Of a stretch of 64,000 nucleotides of DNA, positions 59,633 through 64,000 are shown piece by piece. The notes under the pieces are model-generated. The model was given only the letters and a program-made list of their open reading frames with translations. It was not told the DNA's origin and ran no database searches. How positions within the stretch are numbered: the first letter of the stretch is position 1; each line of letters opens with the position of its first letter. Origin of the DNA: Pedobacter sp. BAL39 (GTDB lineage Bacteria; Bacteroidota; Bacteroidia; Sphingobacteriales; Sphingobacteriaceae); NCBI RefSeq assembly GCF_000170795.1, contig NZ_ABCM01000025.1, positions 1-64,000 on the forward strand, read 5' to 3'. A program made the translations under genes and the position numbers.

Positions 59633-60133
59633 TTATCCATGGTTCAGCTGATAAATACTGAAGGTTAGTACGGCAGCAAAACTCACCCAGAGGATGTAGG
59701 GGATAAAAAGTAACCCGGCTACCTTGTTGATCTTGTAAAATACCCTCGCGTTGATGATGATTACGATCAGCAGCACAACGATTTCAAATGATGCCATGCC
59801 GATGTTACGTGCGTAAAAAAACAGGAAAGACCACATCACATTCAGCACCAGCTGGATGGCGTAGACAGCCACGGTCCGCGGGAAGTGCGCAATGGAAGCC
59901 CGGCGTTGCCAAACCAGGTATGCAGAGATGCCAATCAACACAAACAGCGTAGTCCATACCGGCTGAAAGATCCAGTTTGGCGGATTAAAGGAAGGCTTAT
60001 TGATGGTAGGATACCAGCTGCGTACAGATGGCACGGTCAGCAGACTGCCCAATATGCCCACGCCCAGCGTGATGCCGATGCTGAGGATTAAAGCGAGAAG
60101 GTTGAATTTTGCGGGTTGTGGTTTGACGTCCAT
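59633..60133 (-). CDS. tspO: TspO/MBR-family tryptophan-rich sensory protein
   Basis: 166-residue inner-membrane protein with five helices. TspO signature: SWYPTINKPSFNPPNWIFQPVWTTLFVLIGISAYLVW in helices 1-2 and loop, VLNVMWSFLFF in helix 3, and LLFIPYILWVSFAAVLTFSIYQLN in helix 5. Family members bind porphyrins and cholesterol-like ligands and act in stress responses. A 12-bp palindrome (TAAGCATGCTTA, 60183-60194) lies about 50 bp upstream of the start and could be an operator. Confidence 0.93.
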   Translation of the reverse strand: MDVKPQPAKFNLLALILSIGITLGVGILGSLLTVPSVRSWYPTINKPSFNPPNWIFQPVWTTLFVLIGISAYLVWQRRASIAHFPRTVAVYAIQLVLNVMWSFLFFYARNIGMASFEIVVLLIVIIINARVFYKINKVAGLLFIPYILWVSFAAVLTFSIYQLNHG

Positions 60134-60182
60134 ATTTAATCGTGTATCCGTATGATAAATGCTTCTTTGTTAAAGAAAATAC

Positions 60183-60194
60183 TAAGCATGCTTA
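60183..60194 (-). promoter_or_regulatory. palindrome upstream of tspO
   Basis: Perfect 12-bp palindrome TAAGCATGCTTA, about 50 bp before the tspO ATG. Operator role inferred from position only. Confidence 0.3.
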
Positions 60195-60266
60195 ACTCAG
60201 TTTTCAATAAATTGTTTGAATCTTCAGCGAAGATAATGCAAAGTCCCCTGATTTAAATGTTGTTTA

Positions 60267-60297
60267 TTTGTAATAGTTCTAAATAGCTCTATATTTG
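60267..60297 (+). promoter_or_regulatory. consensus Bacteroidota promoter
   Basis: TTTG (60267-60270), 19 bp, TATATTTG (60290-60297): the exact -33/-7 consensus with standard spacing. Predicts a leader of about 120 nt before the ATG at 60424, longer than at most genes here. Confidence 0.8.
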
Positions 60298-60423
60298 TGG
60301 GCGATACCATTATATATGGTGAGGGGTTGCTTTGATTATATCCTTTTTCAATTAAATATCATTTTTAAAAAAAATCACCTAAATAAATATATCTAAATAA
60401 ATTAAACATCATTACGAAAACAC

Positions 60424-61131
60424 ATGAATCAATTTAAAACTCTTCTTATGGCATTAGTGCTTACCTTCAGTGTAAGCCAGTTGTTCGCTCATGCGCTATA
60501 CATTGAAACCGCTGCAAGTGGAAAAAAAGGGGTTGCCCAGGATGTGAAAGTCTTTTATGGCGAACCTGCAGATGGTGCTCCTGAGAAGCTTGCCGATTGG
60601 TGGTCTGATACCAAAGAGTTTACCCTTTGGGCATGGAGTCCTTCAGGTGAAAAAACACAATTACAGGTAACGGCAAAAGATGATCACTTTGTTGCTTCTT
60701 TTACTCCCGCTGCTGATGGTGTATATACCATTACTGTAAGCCACAATGTAGGACAGATTGCTGGAAAAACACAATATCAGTTCAATGCTGCAGCATTAGT
60801 GGCTGTGGGTAAGTCTGATGAAGGCAATCAGCTGCTGGCCAATAAATCGGAGCTTGGCGTATTTGTCAATGTGAAAGAAGCATTGAAAAAAGGTAAACCT
60901 GTTGATTTCAGCAGCCAGTTTAAATCCGCCGCTACTGAAGGCATTTATGTAACGGTGTTCTCTCCTAAAGGATGGAGCAAAGAAGTAAAAACTGGTGCAG
61001 AAGGTAAAGCAAGCTTTACTCCGGAGTGGACTGGAAAATACATCCTTGAGGCATCCAAAAATGAAAAAGTGGAAGGCCAGGCTTTCGAAAGCGTGCAAAG
61101 GATTGCTACACTGAGCATTGGTGTAAACTAA
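60424..61131 (+). CDS. periplasmic DUF4198-like protein
   Basis: 235 residues with a signal peptide (about 1-22, ending LFAHA) and a mature start HALYIETAASG, the HA..IE pattern of DUF4198/NikM-like periplasmic proteins thought to be linked to metal, often nickel, uptake. The body is all-beta, immunoglobulin-like, in two parts (about 23-130, with FTLWAWSPSGEKTQL and DGVYTITVSHNVG; about 150-235, with GIYVTVFSPKGWSKEVKTGAEGKASFTPEWTGKYILEAS). A strong consensus promoter, long leader and strong terminator suggest high expression. Family call moderately certain; no transporter gene adjoins. Confidence 0.68.
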   Translation: MNQFKTLLMALVLTFSVSQLFAHALYIETAASGKKGVAQDVKVFYGEPADGAPEKLADWWSDTKEFTLWAWSPSGEKTQLQVTAKDDHFVASFTPAADGVYTITVSHNVGQIAGKTQYQFNAAALVAVGKSDEGNQLLANKSELGVFVNVKEALKKGKPVDFSSQFKSAATEGIYVTVFSPKGWSKEVKTGAEGKASFTPEWTGKYILEASKNEKVEGQAFESVQRIATLSIGVN

Positions 61132-61151
61132 GACTGATCCTCAGATCTTTT

Positions 61152-61196
61152 AAAAAATGGCACCTCTGAAATGAAAACAGAGGTGCCATTTTTTTA
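61152..61196. terminator. strong bidirectional terminator
   Basis: A-run, ATGGCACCTCTG, 9-nt loop, CAGAGGTGCCAT and a T-run. Serves the DUF4198-like gene and the convergent GlxA-type regulator. Confidence 0.9.
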
Positions 61197-61241
61197 TTTA
61201 TCGCATTAAGAGCAGTTGTCTTGCTTCCAGCCATTCCCGGG

Positions 61242-62222
61242 CTAGGCGGCAACCATATTTTTATTGTATTTGTTCCTGTATTCAATTGGGGTCAGCCCTG
61301 TGATCTTTTTGAAAACATCCCTGAAAGCTTTGGTGTCGGTGTAGCCCACATCGAACATGACTTCCGTAATGTTTTTCCTGCTGCTCTCAAAACTTCTTTT
61401 TGCCGCTTCAATCTTTACCCGTTGGGTATATTCGACTACGGTATTGTTGGTGGCTTTACGGAAACGTCTCTCAAAGCTTCTTCTGCCCAGTGCAAACATC
61501 GAAGCGAGCTGATCTACCGATATTTTATCCTGATAGTTTCCTTCAATGAACTCCTGGGCTTTCCTGATGGCCTCATCGTCATGGTCTTTCTGTCCTTTGA
61601 ACATCATGAAGGCCGCCTGGCTCTCCCGGTCGATGTCAATCGCAAAAAACTTGGAGGCAAGGATGGCAGTGTCCCTGTCCGTATATTTTTCCACGAGGTA
61701 CAGCAGCAGGTTCCAGTAAGAGTTGGCACCGCCGCTGGAATAAATGCGGTGTTCCTCGGTAAGGATGCTGCCATCTACCATGGTCACCTCAGGAAACATC
61801 GCCCTGAACTCCGTTGCGTGCATCCAGTGTGTGGAACACTTCTTGCCGTTCAGCAGGCCTGTTGAAGCCAGCAGAAAGGCGCCGGAGCAAAGGGAGGCGA
61901 GCTCGGCTCCCTGATGGTATTGGGCCACTACCCATGGGATCAATGCTTCGTTAAGCCTGATGGCCGTGGCCATGTCGCCACTGATGGCGGGCAGAAAGAT
62001 CAGGTCAGTATTTTTGACTTCTGTTGTCAGCGCGTCGGTATGAACAGTAAAAAGGCCTTTGTTGAGCTTGACCTCCTTGTTCAGGCCGACAAGTTTGACG
62101 TTAAATAGCGCCGGTTTTCCTGATGACTCCAGAAATTCGTTCACCATTCTGAATACGTAACCGGGATCAGCAATGGCTTCAATGACAGCTGTTTCGGGGA
62201 TCAGGATTGCAATGTCTTTCAT
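61242..62222 (-). CDS. GlxA-family transcriptional regulator (DJ-1/PfpI + AraC HTH)
   Basis: 326 residues. The N-terminal DJ-1/PfpI-like domain (about 1-190) has the nucleophile-elbow region LASLCSGAFLLASTGLLNGKKCSTHW, with a Cys at the usual site, and the C-terminal AraC double helix-turn-helix (about 225-320) reads SVDQLASMFALGRRSFERRFRKATNNTVVEYTQRVKIE then TDTKAFRDVFKKITGLTPIEYR. Divergent from a PhnB-like gene 164 bp away, which it may control. Confidence 0.92.
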   Translation of the reverse strand: MKDIAILIPETAVIEAIADPGYVFRMVNEFLESSGKPALFNVKLVGLNKEVKLNKGLFTVHTDALTTEVKNTDLIFLPAISGDMATAIRLNEALIPWVVAQYHQGAELASLCSGAFLLASTGLLNGKKCSTHWMHATEFRAMFPEVTMVDGSILTEEHRIYSSGGANSYWNLLLYLVEKYTDRDTAILASKFFAIDIDRESQAAFMMFKGQKDHDDEAIRKAQEFIEGNYQDKISVDQLASMFALGRRSFERRFRKATNNTVVEYTQRVKIEAAKRSFESSRKNITEVMFDVGYTDTKAFRDVFKKITGLTPIEYRNKYNKNMVAA

Positions 62223-62386
62223 GAGTTGAGGTCTATAATGGTCTAAGCGGTGATTTGGCTACCTAAAGATAGTCTGTATTCCTGACGTAAACAACCCCTG
62301 CAATTGTCGTTTTTCCCCAAGGGCGCTTTTACGCCTTGCCAGTAGCTTTGTATAGGTTCAATGATAATTTTCAAATGCTGTAGAAA

Positions 62387-62812
62387 ATGATGCAGATTCA
62401 TTCCTATCTGAGCTTTAACGGCAACTGCCGGGAGGCGATGCAATTTTATAAAAGCTGCCTCGGGGGTGAGCTGACTGTGCAAACTGTGGGTAGCGGACCT
62501 GTTGCTGAACACCTGCCTCAACGAATGAAGGATTATGTGCTGCATGCCACCCTGAAACAGGGGCCGATGATGATCATGGGCTCCGACATGGTGGGAGATG
62601 AAGGGCTCAACAGGGGAAATGGGGTTTCCATGCTCATCAATTGCAGTTCCGAAATAGAACTACGGCGCTGCTACGACCGCTTGTCGGCGGGAAGCAGGGC
62701 ACAGTCGCCTATTGAAGAAACTGCCGCAGGCGCTTTATTCGGCCAGCTCACTGATAAATACGGAAATTCCTGGCTGCTCAACTGTCAGCTGAAGGCTTCG
62801 TCAGATCAATAG
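62387..62812 (+). CDS. PhnB-like VOC-superfamily protein
   Basis: 141 residues of the glyoxalase/bleomycin-resistance (VOC) fold in the PhnB/3-demethylubiquinone-methyltransferase-like branch: SYLSFNGNCREAMQFYKSCLGGELTVQTVG at the start, VLHATLKQGPMMIMGSDM in the middle and TDKYGNSWLLNCQ at the end. Two ATG codons are adjacent (62387, 62390). These proteins are often encoded with GlxA- or AraC-type regulators; the substrate is unknown. Confidence 0.87.
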   Translation: MMQIHSYLSFNGNCREAMQFYKSCLGGELTVQTVGSGPVAEHLPQRMKDYVLHATLKQGPMMIMGSDMVGDEGLNRGNGVSMLINCSSEIELRRCYDRLSAGSRAQSPIEETAAGALFGQLTDKYGNSWLLNCQLKASSDQ

Positions 62813-62986
62813 AAAAATGCAGCAAATGTTTATTTGTCAACCCTTGGCAAACTGCTGCCATCATCCGGAAGGATCACCGTGCGTTTTCAAATTGATGATT
62901 AGGTACCTATCTTTTTGATAAAGACAATTGTAAAAATGCAGTTTTAAATTTTTCAGGCATTAATTTGAATTGATTAGTTTTAGGGC

Positions 62987-63253
62987 ATGGAAAATCAGGA
63001 TAAAAACCCGTACTCACTTTTCAGTACCAGTATCTTTAAGGACTGGAAGGAAAATGGGGTGAAATATGTGAAGCTGGTAGAGCTGGAGTCAGACCTTGCG
63101 GTACAGTTTTTTGAGCTGATCCCGAATTCTGAGATCCCTGATGAGGCTGAGACGATCTACCACATTGATTCTGAAGATGTAGCCGACCTCCTGCTGCCGG
63201 CGAAAAATGTGAAGTTCCTGGTGCATGACATTTACCTTGAAGGAGAGGAGTAA
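62987..63253 (+). CDS. hypothetical acidic protein
   Basis: 88 residues, no signal peptide or membrane segment, acidic (FELIPNSEIPDEAETIYHIDSEDVADLLL). Begins 8 nt before the predicted AraC-type gene ends its upstream gap: its stop is 8 bp before the next start, so the two form an operon. I do not recognise the family; the composition and tight linkage support a real gene. Confidence 0.65.
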   Translation: MENQDKNPYSLFSTSIFKDWKENGVKYVKLVELESDLAVQFFELIPNSEIPDEAETIYHIDSEDVADLLLPAKNVKFLVHDIYLEGEE

Positions 63254-63261
63254 CCAAGCGG

Positions 63262-64000
63262 ATGATGCGCCTCAAACATTTTGAATTTAAGCGGTTTGGC
63301 TACCTGGAGTTTTCAGGCGACCTTCCCGGATTGCTGGCCCAATACGATTACCAGCCATTTGTCAAAGTTGTCTTTGTGAAGAACGGAGGGAAGGTGGTGA
63401 TTGATTTCCAGGAGTACAGCCTGACTAAAGACAGTGTCTTTTTCATCAATGCGGGCCAGTATTACCAGTTTGGACAGACCTGTGAGGGGATGATGCTGTA
63501 TTACAACCGCGACTTCTATTGTGTGGAAATCCATGATAAGGAGGTGGCCTGTGATGGCATCCTGTTTCATAATGTCTATGAAATTCCGGTGATTGAAATG
63601 GATGAAGCCTCCTCTGCAGCGATGTACAGGATTTTTATGGAGCTCAAAGAGGAGTATGATGCGGAGGAATCTTCAATGGAGGAGATGCTGAGAATTCTCT
63701 TGAAGCAGATCATCATCCGGTCCACCAGGTTGTGGAAGCAGGCACATCACAGTGGAAACGAAGAGGTGAAACGCGAGATCGAGTTTTCCCGGAACTTCAG
63801 TCAGCTGATTGAATGGAATTATATGCAGTTGCATACTGTTGCGGACTACGCAGAACTGTTAAAGGTTAGTCCCAAGGTGCTGAACAAGCGGATTGTAAAG
63901 TATAACCATGTGGCCCCCAATGACCTGATCAAGGACCGCATTATACTGGAAGCCAAACGGCTATTGGTGCATACGGAGCTGAGTGTAAAGGAAATCGGCT
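63262..64000 (+). CDS. AraC-family transcriptional regulator, cut by window end
   Basis: Starts at ATG 63262 (or 63265) and is open to the last base, 246 codons so far. An N-terminal cupin-like segment (about 1-110, FKRFGYLEFSGDL, VVFVKNGGKVVIDFQEYSL, FFINAGQYYQF) precedes a helical linker. The AraC helix-turn-helix region begins near residue 180 (SQLIEWNYMQLHTVADYAELLKVSPKVLNKRIVKY, then NDLIKDRIILEAKRLLVHTELSVKEIG). It lacks the second helix-turn-helix because the window ends. It lies 8 bp after the small acidic-protein gene. Confidence 0.85.
   Translation, partial: MMRLKHFEFKRFGYLEFSGDLPGLLAQYDYQPFVKVVFVKNGGKVVIDFQEYSLTKDSVFFINAGQYYQFGQTCEGMMLYYNRDFYCVEIHDKEVACDGILFHNVYEIPVIEMDEASSAAMYRIFMELKEEYDAEESSMEEMLRILLKQIIIRSTRLWKQAHHSGNEEVKREIEFSRNFSQLIEWNYMQLHTVADYAELLKVSPKVLNKRIVKYNHVAPNDLIKDRIILEAKRLLVHTELSVKEIG

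Noticed and set aside
61221..61865. 214-codon plus-strand ORF
   Set aside because: Antisense shadow of the GlxA-type regulator.

Overview
The window looks like a stretch of Bacteroidota chromosome, most likely Sphingobacteriaceae and Pedobacter-like. The evidence is two SusC/SusD pairs, a T9SS plug-type protein, a lipidated TamA homologue (TamL-like), DUF1343/NamZ, many -7 boxes of the Bacteroidota type (TAnnTTTG) in front of genes, and few obvious Shine-Dalgarno sequences. The family assignment is inference, because no rRNA is present. There is no prophage, insertion sequence, CRISPR array or rRNA operon; most genes are core or housekeeping with small accessory islands.

Layout. 0-11.4 kb: two SusCD outer-membrane uptake pairs pointing away from each other (susD-susC on minus, susC-susD on plus) around a glycosyltransferase-like gene, with no glycosidase or obvious regulator alongside. 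11.4-16.8 kb: a PLP deaminase-like enzyme, RluD-type pseudouridine synthase, a class IV aminotransferase broken by a frameshift, Fmt, poxvirus-type topoisomerase IB and a small disordered protein. 16.8-25.8 kb: NamZ-like muramidase, a LolC/E-type permease, the decayed tail of an alpha/beta hydrolase beside an unknown secreted protein, a DEAD-box protein with degenerate motifs, MazG, an AI-2E-family permease, an aldo/keto reductase and an MnmD-like tRNA methyltransferase. 25.9-35.3 kb: two peptidases (M13 and S9B), a gene-poor AT-rich kilobase, a PIN-domain toxin-antitoxin pair and valS. 35.4-41.6 kb: siderophore-interacting protein with a divergent AraC regulator, a stand-alone HsdR-N-like nuclease domain, holA, an SMR exporter with a Crp/Fnr regulator, and two tandem DoxX paralogues. 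41.8-47.4 kb: a giant 1842-residue secreted protein made of two copies of one architecture. 47.3-59 kb: EamA exporter, EVE protein, a minus-strand cluster (ABC-F, T9SS plug, thioesterase, antiporter), pyrD, a tRNA-Cys followed by a 58-residue basic protein, TrmH and TamL. 59-64 kb: a membrane protein, TspO, a DUF4198-like periplasmic protein, a GlxA-type regulator, a PhnB-like VOC protein, and an AraC regulator cut by the window end.

The most unusual signal is a structured repeat. Two copies (30491-30576 and 35224-35307) share an identical 50-nt core, while their flanking stems differ by compensatory changes. Each sits just after the stop codon of a plus-strand gene (the S9B peptidase and valS), between an A-run and a T-run. 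The apical loop is complementary to an internal loop, so a pseudoknot is possible. A third hairpin before valS (32389-32474) shares short motifs with the reverse strand of this element. Other points of interest are near-leaderless gene starts at four loci, the pseudo-helicase, the intragenic duplication, the frameshifted aminotransferase and the hydrolase remnant.

All calls come from reading the sequence and family knowledge; no database search was run.
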